A stretch of DNA of 35,290 nt from an uncultured Clostridia bacterium (GTDB lineage: Bacteria; Bacillota; Clostridia; Christensenellales; UBA3700), in contig CANSGN010000005.1 in NCBI GenBank assembly GCA_947646415.1, positions 78,083 to 113,372 on the forward strand. The letters run 5' to 3'. Below are positions 24,605 to 32,409 of this stretch, piece by piece. The number at the start of each line of letters is the position of its first letter. Position 1 is the first letter of the stretch. Under the pieces are notes generated by a model. The model was not told the origin of the DNA. It did no database searches and saw nothing but the letters and a program-made list of their open reading frames with translations. The position numbers and the translations under genes were made by a program.

Positions 24605-24680
24605 TGGAGCTGGTGATCGGAATCGAACCAACAACCTGCTGATTACAAATCAGCTGCTCTGCCAATTGAGCTACACCAGC
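24605..24680 (-). tRNA. tRNA-Thr (TGT)
   Basis: A 76-base cloverleaf with loop TTTGTAA, anticodon TGT. The acceptor GCTGGTG pairs with the 3' strand CACCAGC, followed by TCCA, so CCA is encoded. Confidence 0.97.
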
Positions 24681-24745
24681 ACATTTGCATGTGTTTTTGC
24701 CGATTTTAATTAATAAAACCAACAACTTATTTCCAATCAATAGAT

Positions 24746-24821
24746 TGGTGCCTCGGGACGGAATCGAACCATCGACACAGGGATTTTCAGTCCCTTGCTC
24801 TACCGACTGAGCTACCGAGGC
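24746..24821 (-). tRNA. tRNA-Phe (GAA)
   Basis: A 76-base cloverleaf with anticodon loop CTGAAAA, anticodon GAA. The acceptor GCCTCGG pairs with CCGAGGC; ACCA is encoded. Confidence 0.97.
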
Positions 24822-24830
24822 TTAAAAAAA

Positions 24831-24907
24831 TGGCGATCCGGAAGAGACTCGAACTCTCGACCTCTAGCGTGACAGGCTAGCGTTCTAACCAACTGAACTA
24901 CCGGACC
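24831..24907 (-). tRNA. tRNA-Asp (GTC)
   Basis: A 77-base cloverleaf with loop CTGTCAC, anticodon GTC. The acceptor GGTCCGG pairs with CCGGATC (one G-U), discriminator G as expected for tRNA-Asp; CCA is encoded. Confidence 0.97.
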
Positions 24908-24930
24908 ACATAAAATGGTTTAAAATATAT

Positions 24931-25007
24931 TGGTGGGCCATCAAGGACTCGAACCTTGGACCGATCGGTTATGAGCCGATTGCTCTAACCAACTGAGCTA
25001 ATGGCCC
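24931..25007 (-). tRNA. tRNA with CAT anticodon, probably tRNA-Ile2
   Basis: A 77-base cloverleaf with loop CTCATAA. The acceptor GGGCCAT pairs with ATGGCCC, giving the C4-G69 and C5-G68 pairs that TilS uses to select tRNA-Ile2 for lysidine modification. The first pair is G-C, so it is not an initiator. The body resembles Firmicute Ile2 tRNAs more than elongator Met, but elongator Met remains possible. Confidence 0.9.
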
Positions 25008-25019
25008 ACGAGCAATATT

Positions 25020-25096
25020 TGGTCGGGGTGAAGAGACTCGAACTCCCGGCCCCATGGTCCCAAACCACGTGCGCTACCAAACTGCGCTACACCCCG
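25020..25096 (-). tRNA. tRNA-Pro (TGG)
   Basis: A 77-base cloverleaf with loop TTTGGGA, anticodon TGG. The acceptor CGGGGTG pairs with CACCCCG; ACCA is encoded. It is first in the operon. Confidence 0.97.
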
Positions 25097-25137
25097 TCGC
25101 CATTGTGTCATTTGGCTTTTTGCCTTACGACTTATTT

Positions 25138-25166
25138 ATAATACAATATAATTTTATATTTGTCAA
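25138..25166 (-). promoter_or_regulatory. Promoter of the six-tRNA operon
   Basis: On the minus strand TTGACA (25161-25166), 17-base spacer and TATTAT (25138-25143). Transcription would begin about 35 bases before tRNA-Pro. Confidence 0.8.
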
Positions 25167-25489
25167 GAGTTTTTTCAAAATTTTTTTAAAATTATTTTTT
25201 TAGTTATAAAATTCCTAAAAACACAAGCAAATCAAGCTTTTTAACACACTATTTATTAACTTTTTTATTGATAAAATACCATTTGGAAGAATATAAAATA
25301 TTTTATTAATAAAAACATTATGTAATATTATATTAACATTAGGATTTTAATACATTAAATTAATCAAAGTTAAATTACTAATTATAAATTAATGATATTT
25401 TTATTAATAAATAATTATATACTACCACTAACCTATACAAAAAACAGCAAAATTATAATTAATAGATAATATTAATTTACTTTAAAGTA
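25167..25489. other. Very AT-rich intergenic stretch
   Basis: About 320 bases between the tRNA promoter and the next gene's promoter, with runs of A and T and stops in all frames. I see no gene, hairpin or repeat family. Such sequence may act as UP elements for the two strong flanking promoters. Confidence 0.5.
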
Positions 25490-25518
25490 TTGACATTTAC
25501 AAGCAAAATATGTATAAT
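25490..25518 (+). promoter_or_regulatory. Consensus promoter of the 204-residue protein gene
   Basis: TTGACA (25490-25495), 17-base spacer ending TATG, TATAAT (25513-25518). The leader of about 37 bases contains TCCCTATGGGGGA, a small hairpin, just before the ribosome site AAAGGAGA. Confidence 0.8.
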
Positions 25519-25561
25519 TATAGTATTAATTTATCCCTATGGGGGAAAGGAGATTTTATAT

Positions 25562-26176
25562 ATGAATACACAAGAGCAAAATATTGCAGAAAAAAAATTA
25601 ATTAATTTAACAATTTTCAGCCCTGTAAATGTATCTGTATATTACAATACAAAATCAACATTACTTATGTCAATCGACTTAAATACAGGCATTAACAACG
25701 ATACTAAAGAAATTATGAGCGAAGACAATTTCAAATTGATTTTTGTTACTCACGGATTTGAAAAAAGTATCAACTTTATTGCAAAGCCAGCTGATTTCCA
25801 AGCTAGATATGAATTCAATTTGGCAGATATGTTAACTCAAGAAGAAATCGTTTCTTCTTACGACAGAGAGGCTGCTATTTACTTTATCAATATAGAGCCA
25901 AATGGTTATGCTTTTGAACAAATGCAATCTGTTGCTGAAGAGGGAGATATTGAATTACTTCACAACAAATTGATTGAATTATCTGCTATTGAAGAAAGCG
26001 ATGCTCATAACGATTACCTAATCGCTTGCTGTGCAATGGCACTTGGTAAAAATGCAGAAAAATACAATAAACCTGCAGAAATTGATGTAATTCGCTCTGT
26101 TTATGAAAATTATAATTCTAAAGAAACTTATGGTTATATTTTTGAGAAATTCATAAACGAAAATAACGAGCAATAA
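25562..26176 (+). CDS. Conserved-looking cytoplasmic protein of unknown function
   Basis: A 204-residue acidic protein without signal peptide or membrane segment; I do not recognise its family. Residues about 15-110 look beta-rich (LTIFSPVNVSVYYN, MSIDLNTG, FKLIFVTHGFEKSINFIAK), and from about 115 the rest is helical and Glu/Asn-rich (MQSVAEEGDIELLHNKLIEL, DYLIACCAMALGKNAEKY). The start is the ATG at 25562, eight bases after AAAGGAGA; the frame is open to a TTG at 25490, but that TTG is the -35 box. A perfect promoter, strong ribosome site and strong terminator suggest abundant expression as a single-gene unit. Confidence 0.8.
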   Translation: MNTQEQNIAEKKLINLTIFSPVNVSVYYNTKSTLLMSIDLNTGINNDTKEIMSEDNFKLIFVTHGFEKSINFIAKPADFQARYEFNLADMLTQEEIVSSYDREAAIYFINIEPNGYAFEQMQSVAEEGDIELLHNKLIELSAIEESDAHNDYLIACCAMALGKNAEKYNKPAEIDVIRSVYENYNSKETYGYIFEKFINENNEQ

Positions 26177-26190
26177 TTTAACATATAATT

Positions 26191-26221
26191 AAAGTGCTAT
26201 TTAAAAATAGCACTTTTTTTA
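26191..26221 (+). terminator. Terminator of the 204-residue protein gene
   Basis: AAAGTGCTATT pairs with AATAGCACTTT around a short A-rich loop and is followed by T7. Confidence 0.9.
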
Positions 26222-26275
26222 TTTTTGCAAAAATCTAAAAATTTATATTTATATCTCAAATAGTTATAAATAAAA

Positions 26276-26304
26276 TTGACATAAATACTCACTTTTGTTA
26301 TAAT
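26276..26304 (+). promoter_or_regulatory. Consensus promoter of the chromate transporter pair
   Basis: TTGACA (26276-26281), 17-base spacer and TATAAT (26299-26304), followed by a leader of about 25 bases with AAAGAGG. Confidence 0.8.
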
Positions 26305-26335
26305 AAATTGAAAATAATTAAAAGAGGTTTTGCTT

Positions 26336-27199
26336 GTGAAAAAAACTCAATCCAACAACTCAGATTTAGGAGCAAAATTTAAAAGAAAATGCAAATCTTT
26401 ACTCATTCTATTTTGGACTATGTTTAAAATAGGACTTTTTACATTTGGCGGAGGATATGCAATGATACATTTGCTGGAGAACGAATTTGTTTCCAAGAAA
26501 AAATGGCTTGACAATGACGAATTTTTCGACTTAGTTACCATTGCAGAATCTACTCCCGGTCCTGTTGCGATAAACTGCTCTACTTATATTGGATATAAAA
26601 CGGAAAAAATTCTTGGCTCATTTGTTGCAACAACTGCTATGTGCTTGCCGTCCTTTATAATTATTTTTGTAATTTCACTATTTTTTAATGCTTTTTTGGA
26701 AAACACTTATGTAGCCGCAGCATTCAAAGGTATACAAGTATGCGCAGTATTTTTGATACTTTGTGCAGGCATAAAAATGGCAAAAAAGCTTAAAAAATCG
26801 ATATTTAATTTAATTTTATTTATTGCTACTTTCGCGGCAATGATTTTAGTAAGTATATTTAATGCTAAATTTTCCTCGATATTTTATATATTAATTAGCG
26901 GAGCTATCGGATTGTTCATCTACTCTGTCGGATACTTTAAAGATAAAATGAAATTGAAAAAAGCTACTGCAAATAACAGTGATATTGCTTTAGATGAAAA
27001 CTCAAATTCGACTTGCATAAATACAGATGAACAAGCAAATGCTAATGCAAATATTGAAACAACTGAAATAAATGCTGAGCAAGTTTGTGATAATAACGAA
27101 ATTAAAAATGAAAATAGTGTATCCCCTGAAAATGTTACTATAAATGAAAGCGATTGTTCCGACCTTTCGGATAACGATAATGAAGGAGGTGCAAAATGA
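26336..27199 (+). CDS. Short-chain chromate transporter (CHR family), first half, with hydrophilic tail
   Basis: A 287-residue membrane protein with one CHR domain: MFKIGLFTFGGGYAMIHLLE near 25-45, the TIAESTPGPVAIN signature near 75, then about five more membrane segments to residue ~200. The last ~80 residues are an Asn/Glu/Asp-rich, Lys-poor cytoplasmic-looking tail with no recognisable domain. The start is the GTG at 26336, eight bases after AAAGAGG; a TTG at 26330 is too close. Short CHR proteins work as heterodimeric pairs; chromate efflux is shown for some, but the physiological anion in anaerobes is uncertain. Its end overlaps the partner by four bases (ATGA). Confidence 0.9.
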   Translation: MKKTQSNNSDLGAKFKRKCKSLLILFWTMFKIGLFTFGGGYAMIHLLENEFVSKKKWLDNDEFFDLVTIAESTPGPVAINCSTYIGYKTEKILGSFVATTAMCLPSFIIIFVISLFFNAFLENTYVAAAFKGIQVCAVFLILCAGIKMAKKLKKSIFNLILFIATFAAMILVSIFNAKFSSIFYILISGAIGLFIYSVGYFKDKMKLKKATANNSDIALDENSNSTCINTDEQANANANIETTEINAEQVCDNNEIKNENSVSPENVTINESDCSDLSDNDNEGGAK

Positions 27200-27774
27200 T
27201 TTACTTAGAATTATTTTTAAACTTCCTTAAAATAGGTGTTGTATCTTTTGGTGGCGGATACGGAATGATTCCGCTAATTCAAGAAACAGTTGTAACCAAA
27301 GGCTGGCTTTCACAGGAACAAATATTGAACTTTATTGCAGTGTCGGAATCTACACCGGGACCAATCGCAATAAACATGGCAACCTTTATAGGCTCGTCAC
27401 AAGGTGGTATTTCGGGCTCGTTTATTGCAACGCTTGGAATAGTTCTTCCGTCATTTGTTATAATATTGATTATTGCTTCCCTTGCCAAAAACTTAATGAA
27501 ATTTGCAGGCGTAAAAGCAACTTTAAATGGTATTCGCCCAACTATAGTTGGAATGATATTTGCAACTTTTGTTACAATGTTTATCAGCACAGTATTTGGT
27601 ATTAAAACTATTGAAAGCGTATTTTCTTTTGATTGGAAAGGTTTAGTGATTTTTACAGTTGTTGTAATTATTGCCGTTGCATATAAGCTAATCAGGAAGA
27701 AATCTCTTTCTCCGATAATATTGATTATCTTCTCTGGCGGGCTTGGAATGCTAATGTATTGTGGATTATTTTAA
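27196..27774 (+). CDS. Short-chain chromate transporter (CHR family), second half
   Basis: A 192-residue membrane protein, one CHR domain: FLKIGVVSFGGGYGMIPLIQ near 10-29, AVSESTPGPIAINMATFIG near 48-66, and about six membrane segments in total. It is the partner of the preceding protein, with four-base stop/start overlap; GGAGG lies just before its ATG. It lacks the hydrophilic tail of the partner. An antiparallel dual-topology pair is the family model. A strong terminator follows. Confidence 0.92.
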   Translation: MIYLELFLNFLKIGVVSFGGGYGMIPLIQETVVTKGWLSQEQILNFIAVSESTPGPIAINMATFIGSSQGGISGSFIATLGIVLPSFVIILIIASLAKNLMKFAGVKATLNGIRPTIVGMIFATFVTMFISTVFGIKTIESVFSFDWKGLVIFTVVVIIAVAYKLIRKKSLSPIILIIFSGGLGMLMYCGLF

Positions 27775-27789
27775 TAACTTTAAAAAGGC

Positions 27790-27817
27790 AAATCGGGGCA
27801 AATAGCCCCGATTTTTG
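27790..27817 (+). terminator. Terminator of the chromate transporter operon
   Basis: AATCGGGGC pairs with GCCCCGATT around a five-base loop and is followed by TTTTT. It is one of the GC-richest hairpins in the window. Confidence 0.9.
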
Positions 27818-27890
27818 ATTAGTTTTTTGTATATTCTTTTAAATTTTCAATTCAATAGAAGGTAAACTTTTTTAATATTCACGTTTATAG

Positions 27891-28268
27891 TCAAGCATAT
27901 TTATTTTCAATTTCATACCCTGCACTTTCAAGTACGCTTAAAGCCAAATTAAATTTTTCGCATTTAACCAATATGTAATCAGTATTAAAAGTAGACACTG
28001 CAAAAATACTAATATCATTTTGAGCAAGCAAAGCAGATATTTCGGCAATAATTCCTATCAATGAAAAATCCAATTCCCCACTAATCCTAAAAGCTTTCCA
28101 GCCACTGTTTAATGTTTCAATGTAATTAGGCAAAGCATCAATCGGACAAACTAAGGATATCTCCTCATCAGTCTTTCCGATAAAGCAAAATTCATTGTTT
28201 AATATATTTGTATCAACCGATTTGATTTTGCAAATGGCAAAATCATATTTTAAAACTTGTATTTTCAT
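27891..28268 (-). CDS. ACT-domain protein (ACT_7 / CASTOR-like)
   Basis: A 125-residue protein with two ACT-like halves: an N-terminal part ending near 60 (CPIDALPNYIETL, GWKAFRISGELDF) and a C-terminal part (LIGIIAEISALLAQNDISIFAVSTFNTDYILVKCEKFNLAL) typical of the ACT_7 group related to the amino-acid sensor domain of CASTOR. A ligand, probably an amino acid, is expected, but no enzyme is attached. It is a single gene facing the chromate transporter unit; nothing nearby reveals its pathway. No strong ribosome site is apparent. Confidence 0.8.
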   Translation of the reverse strand: MKIQVLKYDFAICKIKSVDTNILNNEFCFIGKTDEEISLVCPIDALPNYIETLNSGWKAFRISGELDFSLIGIIAEISALLAQNDISIFAVSTFNTDYILVKCEKFNLALSVLESAGYEIENKYA

Positions 28269-28442
28269 ATAATTATTATACCCCTTTGATTTTATTCCGT
28301 CAATATTTAAACTACTTTTTTATATTTTAATCGACAAATTTTTTTAATTTTTAAATTATCGCTATTGCTTTTTTAACTAAAATGTGATATATTAGTATGT
28401 GTAAATATAATGTTGATAAATTATCAATAGCAGGAGTATATA

Positions 28443-29063
28443 ATGAAAAAAAATCTTGTTGCAATAGAAACCGCCGCAATCCTTGTATTAATCGGTTTAA
28501 TTATTGCGGGTATAATATTAAAAATCTTCACACTTATTATAATACCTATTTGTTTGTTGATTATAGGCATTTTAGGTATTGCAATTTATAAAATTATTGA
28601 ACTTAAAAGAAATGGCGATGCCAAAGGCAATACTAACACTGACAATGATAAAGACGAAAAGGCAGCAAATTTTTCAAATCCGAAAAATGCTTGGGAGTTT
28701 TCCACAATAGGCGAAAAGACAAAAAGCATAGCTTTTATTTTTACATTTACAGTTTGCTGTATAGCCTTTTTGATACTGTGTATGTACGGCCATATTAAAG
28801 CAGGCATAATCACAATAATTGTTGGCATTGTTTTAATAGTTTTAGCCATTATTACAATGGCAGTTATCGAAAAATATTTGATAAAAAAACATAAGGAAAA
28901 TAAAAATAATTACAGTTCAAATTCGGAGCTTGTTGAAACAACAGAAGAAAGCAATGAGCCTTTAAACATAGTCTCCACTGCCCCAATTTCACAAGAACAA
29001 AACGAAGATTTGGCAGCCTCTAACATTGAGGACAACACAGACGAACAATCTCCAGAAATATAA
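28443..29063 (+). CDS. Four-pass membrane protein of unknown function
   Basis: A 206-residue protein. Membrane segments lie at about 7-27, 30-50, 94-115 and 118-141; a charged loop of ~40 residues (DAKGNTNTDNDKDEKAANF) joins the pairs, and a 60-residue acidic, Gln/Asn/Glu-rich tail ends the protein. I do not recognise a family. GGAG lies seven bases before the ATG, and a TTGCTT-N17-TATATT promoter (around 28359-28391) precedes it. A bidirectional terminator follows. Confidence 0.75.
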   Translation: MKKNLVAIETAAILVLIGLIIAGIILKIFTLIIIPICLLIIGILGIAIYKIIELKRNGDAKGNTNTDNDKDEKAANFSNPKNAWEFSTIGEKTKSIAFIFTFTVCCIAFLILCMYGHIKAGIITIIVGIVLIVLAIITMAVIEKYLIKKHKENKNNYSSNSELVETTEESNEPLNIVSTAPISQEQNEDLAASNIEDNTDEQSPEI

Positions 29064-29093
29064 ATTTTAAATTAACTTTGTATTATAAAAAAT

Positions 29094-29117
29094 AGCCGTA
29101 AATTTACGGCTGTTTTT
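29094..29117. terminator. Bidirectional terminator
   Basis: AGCCGTAAATTTACGGCT (29094-29111) is a perfect palindrome with T runs on both strands. It serves the membrane-protein gene on one side and the radical SAM gene on the other. Confidence 0.9.
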
Positions 29118-29122
29118 TATAT

Positions 29123-29992
29123 TTAAAACATTGTAAGCTGTTCGCAAATCACTTTTTCCTCAAATGTGCTGCAATACTCAAACAGCTTATCTATATTAGT
29201 CTCTATACCATACTTTTTGCACTCGGAATAAAAATATTTCATAATTTCATCATTATTTTTACTGCCTACTACATAGCTGTCGCCGTAAATTTTTTTATAT
29301 TTTTTCGACAAATTAGGGAAATGTTTGTCTAACTGCTTATAAAAATATTCCCTGTTTCCGCTCCGCAAAGTAAGTCCCATACCAAAACAAATAATACCAT
29401 AAACTTTTGCTTGTATGCAATAATTTAAAATCCCCTCTATATTTTGTTTGGTATCGTTGACAAACGGAAGAATTGGCGACAACCATACAACTGTTGGAAT
29501 ACCGTTATCTCGCAATATATTTAAAACTTCCGCACGTCTTTTTGTCGTGCAAACATTAGGCTCAATTTTTTTGCACAAATCTTCGTCAAAAGTTGTCAAA
29601 GTCATTTGAACAACACATTTTGCTTTGTTGTTTAAGCTTTTTAGCAAATCCAAATCCCGTAAAATCAAGTCCGACTTAGTTATAATGCTAACCCCAAAAC
29701 CATATCTGTCAATTAGTTCCAACGCTTTTCGCATATTGCAAAGCTTACTCTCCAACGGAATATATGGGTCGGTCATACAACCTGTACCTATCATACATTT
29801 TTTACGCTTTTTTCTAAGCGCATTTTCAAGCAATTCAATCGCATTACCTTTGATTTCGATATCTTCAAAATCATGGTTCATTTGATAGCAATCGCTACGC
29901 GAATCACAATATATGCAACCGTGCGAACAACCACGGTATATATTCATACCGTTTTTAGCAGATAAAATATTTTTAGATTGTACTATATGCAT
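29123..29992 (-). CDS. Radical SAM protein (SPL/Rv2578c-like family)
   Basis: A 289-residue enzyme with the 4Fe-4S radical-SAM motif CSHGCIYC (Cys22, Cys26, Cys29 in CX3CX2C) after NIYRGC, and the family segments GTGCMTDPYIPLE and SIITKSDLILRDLDLL. This arrangement is that of SplB-related radical SAM proteins of unknown substrate; the extra C-terminal domain of true spore photoproduct lyase is not evident. I start at the ATG at 29992; an in-frame GTG four codons upstream overlaps the weak GTGGGA ribosome site. It is the last gene of the TetR-controlled run, 19 bases after DUF4180. Confidence 0.88.
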   Translation of the reverse strand: MHIVQSKNILSAKNGMNIYRGCSHGCIYCDSRSDCYQMNHDFEDIEIKGNAIELLENALRKKRKKCMIGTGCMTDPYIPLESKLCNMRKALELIDRYGFGVSIITKSDLILRDLDLLKSLNNKAKCVVQMTLTTFDEDLCKKIEPNVCTTKRRAEVLNILRDNGIPTVVWLSPILPFVNDTKQNIEGILNYCIQAKVYGIICFGMGLTLRSGNREYFYKQLDKHFPNLSKKYKKIYGDSYVVGSKNNDEIMKYFYSECKKYGIETNIDKLFEYCSTFEEKVICEQLTMF

Positions 29993-30011
29993 AAAAAATC
30001 CCACTTAAAAT

Positions 30012-30374
30012 TTATTTTGATAATTGTTCAACCGCTTTTTCCAAACTATCGCTAAAAAAGACAGTATTACCTTTGTTACTCTCAAAAATAAAGTCTTTCA
30101 ATGGTTTGCTTGTGTATACGGAAAAATCGCCGTAAATTGCAATTCTAAATTGATAATTTGCAACCTTTTGCAAAATCTCCCCTGCAATACCACTACTTAG
30201 TACAAAAAATTCTTTTACAAATAGGTCTTTGGATATTGCAATATTTTTTGTTCCCAAATCGTAATATACCGTCATAAATGTATCGATAGCGCTTTGCACG
30301 TCTTTGATAACAATGTCATCGGCAATTATATTTGCGATATCTATATTGTTTTTTGTTATTTTTTTAATATCCAT
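30012..30374 (-). CDS. DUF4180 family protein
   Basis: A 120-residue soluble protein with the DUF4180 pattern: IADDIVIKDVQSAIDTFMTVYY, then NIAISKDLFVKEFFVLSSGIAGEILQKVANYQFRIAIYGDFS and a C-terminal FFSDSLEKAVEQL helix. The fold suggests a small STAS- or NTPase-like domain, but no function is established. Its start, MDIKK at 30374, follows a weak AGAAG site; 13 upstream codons are open but do not look like the family. It lies between DUF2461 and the radical SAM gene in one transcription unit. Confidence 0.82.
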   Translation of the reverse strand: MDIKKITKNNIDIANIIADDIVIKDVQSAIDTFMTVYYDLGTKNIAISKDLFVKEFFVLSSGIAGEILQKVANYQFRIAIYGDFSVYTSKPLKDFIFESNKGNTVFFSDSLEKAVEQLSK

Positions 30375-30413
30375 TTTTATCTTCTTTTTATTATTGTATA
30401 CTTGTAAAAGCAA

Positions 30414-31097
30414 TTATCTTGTAGGCATTTCAAACCCGTTTAATGCCTTATTTAAAAAATCGTTAAACGGTTTCATAGCCTTAAAAATCTCAACAGTTTT
30501 TTGCAAAAATGCTTCACTATCAAGTACTTCTTCGTCTGACATAAAATATTCCAAATACCATGATTTATACTTTAAGTATTCGGCTTGTGGATGTTCCTTG
30601 TCATACTCTGCAGGTACATTTTTCAAAGCCGTACCTTTTACCGTAAAATACTTTTTAAATTGATTATCGGTTATAATATCATTCCACTCATTAGGATGTG
30701 CCGCTATATAATCACGCACCATGGTAGTAGCATTTTTAAACATGTCGGCAAATAATCCGCCACCTAAAAATGTTCCGCCGTTTGGCTTTATCATTATATA
30801 ATATCCGACAGGAATAGGTAGTTTACCCATTGAAGATATATGAGCCCTAAATGACGCATTATAAGGCGATTTATCGTGGCTGAATCTTGTGTCACGAACT
30901 AGTTTAAATGTAAGCTCTTTTGGTATGTTGTTCAAAACACTTTTGTCAAATGTTCCAATGCCGTAAATAAGCTCTTGAACAAGTTGTTCAAACTGTTCGT
31001 TTGCAGCTTTATTCTCTTTCTTGTGTTCATGATACCATTCACGGTTATTGTTTTTGGATAATTGTGAAAGGTAATTAAGTATAATTTGAGTATCCAT
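30414..31097 (-). CDS. DUF2461 family protein
   Basis: A 227-residue protein of the DUF2461 (TIGR02453) family: ILNYLSQLSKNNNREWYHEHK at the N-terminus, FKLVRDTRFSHDKSPYNASF near 63-82 with the conserved R-D-x-R-F-S-x-D-K-x-P-Y block, and PNGGTFLGGGLF near 103-114. The function is unknown; the conserved Arg/Asp/Lys block suggests a ligand or nucleic-acid site. AAGGAA precedes the ATG, which lies 41 bases after the TetR gene. Confidence 0.9.
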   Translation of the reverse strand: MDTQIILNYLSQLSKNNNREWYHEHKKENKAANEQFEQLVQELIYGIGTFDKSVLNNIPKELTFKLVRDTRFSHDKSPYNASFRAHISSMGKLPIPVGYYIMIKPNGGTFLGGGLFADMFKNATTMVRDYIAAHPNEWNDIITDNQFKKYFTVKGTALKNVPAEYDKEHPQAEYLKYKSWYLEYFMSDEEVLDSEAFLQKTVEIFKAMKPFNDFLNKALNGFEMPTR

Positions 31098-31138
31098 TTT
31101 ATTTATTCCTTTAAATATATTTTATACAAATTAAAATA

Positions 31139-31693
31139 TTATTTTTGTAATTTGATAAATGCGTTATATGCTTTTTCTAGTATTTCGGCACTTTCCTCGT
31201 CTGCAATAGTTGCACCGCCCGTTGCAATCATTGTCGCTACGCCGTGGGTGAATATTATAAGCATTATATAAATTTCTTTTACCTTATCCTCAGGCAATTC
31301 AAGTTTTTTGGAAAGTTGCGCAGTCGCCTGTTTATCTCCCATCCATTCGTAAATATCGTTAAAGCTATTAAGTCCGTTTAACTTTTGCAAAAATAAAAGC
31401 TTAAACAAATTTGTTTCATACTTTGCAAATGCGACATTTGCTTTTGCCATACTTTCCAATATACTATCTTTTTGCACTCTAGTATAAATAAAGCTGTTAT
31501 AAAATTGCATAGCGGCACCGATTACAGTTTCCTTCAAACTTTCCATATTTTCAAAATAACTATATATTGGCTGAACGGAGCAACCAATCTCATCGGCGAT
31601 ATTTTTTACGACAACTTGTTCGTACCCTTTTTCTCGCGCTAAATTAAATGCGACATCCAAAATCATTTGTTTTGTTATTCTTTGCTTAGGCAT
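31139..31693 (-). CDS. TetR/AcrR family transcriptional regulator
   Basis: A 184-residue regulator. The N-terminal helix-turn-helix domain spans residues 6-52 (ITKQMILDVAFNLAREKGYE, VVKNIADEIGCSVQPIYSYF), and the rest is the helical ligand-binding and dimer domain, containing HGVATMIATGG near 150. A 28-base palindrome over its own -10 box indicates autorepression. It is first in the run with DUF2461, DUF4180 and the radical SAM gene, which it probably controls. The inducer is unknown. Confidence 0.93.
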   Translation of the reverse strand: MPKQRITKQMILDVAFNLAREKGYEQVVVKNIADEIGCSVQPIYSYFENMESLKETVIGAAMQFYNSFIYTRVQKDSILESMAKANVAFAKYETNLFKLLFLQKLNGLNSFNDIYEWMGDKQATAQLSKKLELPEDKVKEIYIMLIIFTHGVATMIATGGATIADEESAEILEKAYNAFIKLQK

Positions 31694-31715
31694 TACATTT
31701 CCTCATAAATAATAC

Positions 31716-31760
31716 ATGTTATATAATACACATTATATAACATTATTTATATAATGTCAA
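31716..31760 (-). promoter_or_regulatory. TetR-gene promoter with overlapping palindromic operator
   Basis: Promoter on the minus strand: TTGACA (31755-31760), 17-base spacer, TATAAT (31732-31737). Operator: ATGTTATATAAT (31716-31727) and its exact inverted copy (31732-31743) with a four-base centre. The operator covers the -10 box and the start of transcription, the expected place for TetR-type repression. Confidence 0.8.
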
Positions 31761-31813
31761 TATATTTCTTATATTTCATATATTTTTAAAGCAAAAAATA
31801 AATTTATTCTAAA

Positions 31814-32308
31814 TTACATATTAACCAAATCTTTTAACATGATAAGTTTACAGCCTTGTTTTTCATAATATTGCAACAATTCTGGGATTTTTGTTTTATC
31901 GTAACTTGTTATACAATCAGTTAAAACATCCACATTATAATTCGCTTTACGCAAGTTATAACAAGACGATTTTACGCAAACAGCTGCATCCCCGCCTGCG
32001 ATAATCAAATTACAAATGCCATTTTTTTCAAGAAAATCCGAAAACTCATTGCAGCTTAGTGCATTGCTCTTGTATTTTGTAAAAATATTATCGGAAACCA
32101 CTTTTAAATCAAAAGCCAATTCCGCACCATAAGTATTGTGCTTAAAAGTTCTCGTGCCGGCAGATAGATTTTCGTGTCTAATGTAAATTACAGTCAAATT
32201 ATTGTCCGTTGCCCACTCAATAGCATTATTTATGTTATCGATAACCTCCTTATAATTTTTTGTAATGTCATTTTGAATATCGATAATGACCAAAGCTTTT
32301 TTATCCAT
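31814..32308 (-). CDS. Isochorismatase-family cysteine hydrolase
   Basis: A 164-residue hydrolase. The catalytic triad is visible: Asp10 in VIIDIQND, a lysine in FTKYKSNA (Lys78 or Lys80) and the nucleophile Cys111 in GGDAAVCVKSS, with the family's cis-peptide position just before the cysteine. Homologues hydrolyse nicotinamide, ureidoacrylate or similar amides; the substrate is not evident. The start is the ATG at 32308 after AGGAGAG; 28 upstream codons are open but overlap the promoter region. It is divergent from a WYL regulator 100 bases away, which may control it. Confidence 0.9.
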   Translation of the reverse strand: MDKKALVIIDIQNDITKNYKEVIDNINNAIEWATDNNLTVIYIRHENLSAGTRTFKHNTYGAELAFDLKVVSDNIFTKYKSNALSCNEFSDFLEKNGICNLIIAGGDAAVCVKSSCYNLRKANYNVDVLTDCITSYDKTKIPELLQYYEKQGCKLIMLKDLVNM

Positions 32309-32351
32309 ATTGCTCTCTCCTAGTTTTTTGTTATATTTTAACATATAATTA

Positions 32352-32381
32352 TTGACATCATTATGGCAACAATTATATAAT
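32352..32381 (+). promoter_or_regulatory. Promoter of the WYL regulator gene
   Basis: TTGACA (32352-32357), 18-base spacer and TATAAT (32376-32381). The leader of about 22 bases contains AGAGGTG before the ATG at 32410. Confidence 0.65.
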
Positions 32382-32409
32382 AAATTAAACAAATTTAGAG
32401 GTGCTGAAA

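Noticed and set aside
24510..24740. A minus-strand ORF of about 76 codons across tRNA-Tyr and tRNA-Thr
   Set aside because: It is an accidental reading through the tRNA genes.
25490..25561. An N-terminal extension of the 204-residue protein starting with TTG
   Set aside because: That TTG is the first part of a perfect -35 box and the extension would cover the promoter and ribosome site.
28397..28591. A 64-codon plus-strand ORF overlapping the start of the four-pass membrane protein
   Set aside because: It is out of frame with the membrane protein, lacks a ribosome site and resembles nothing; the GGAG-preceded ATG at 28443 is the real start.
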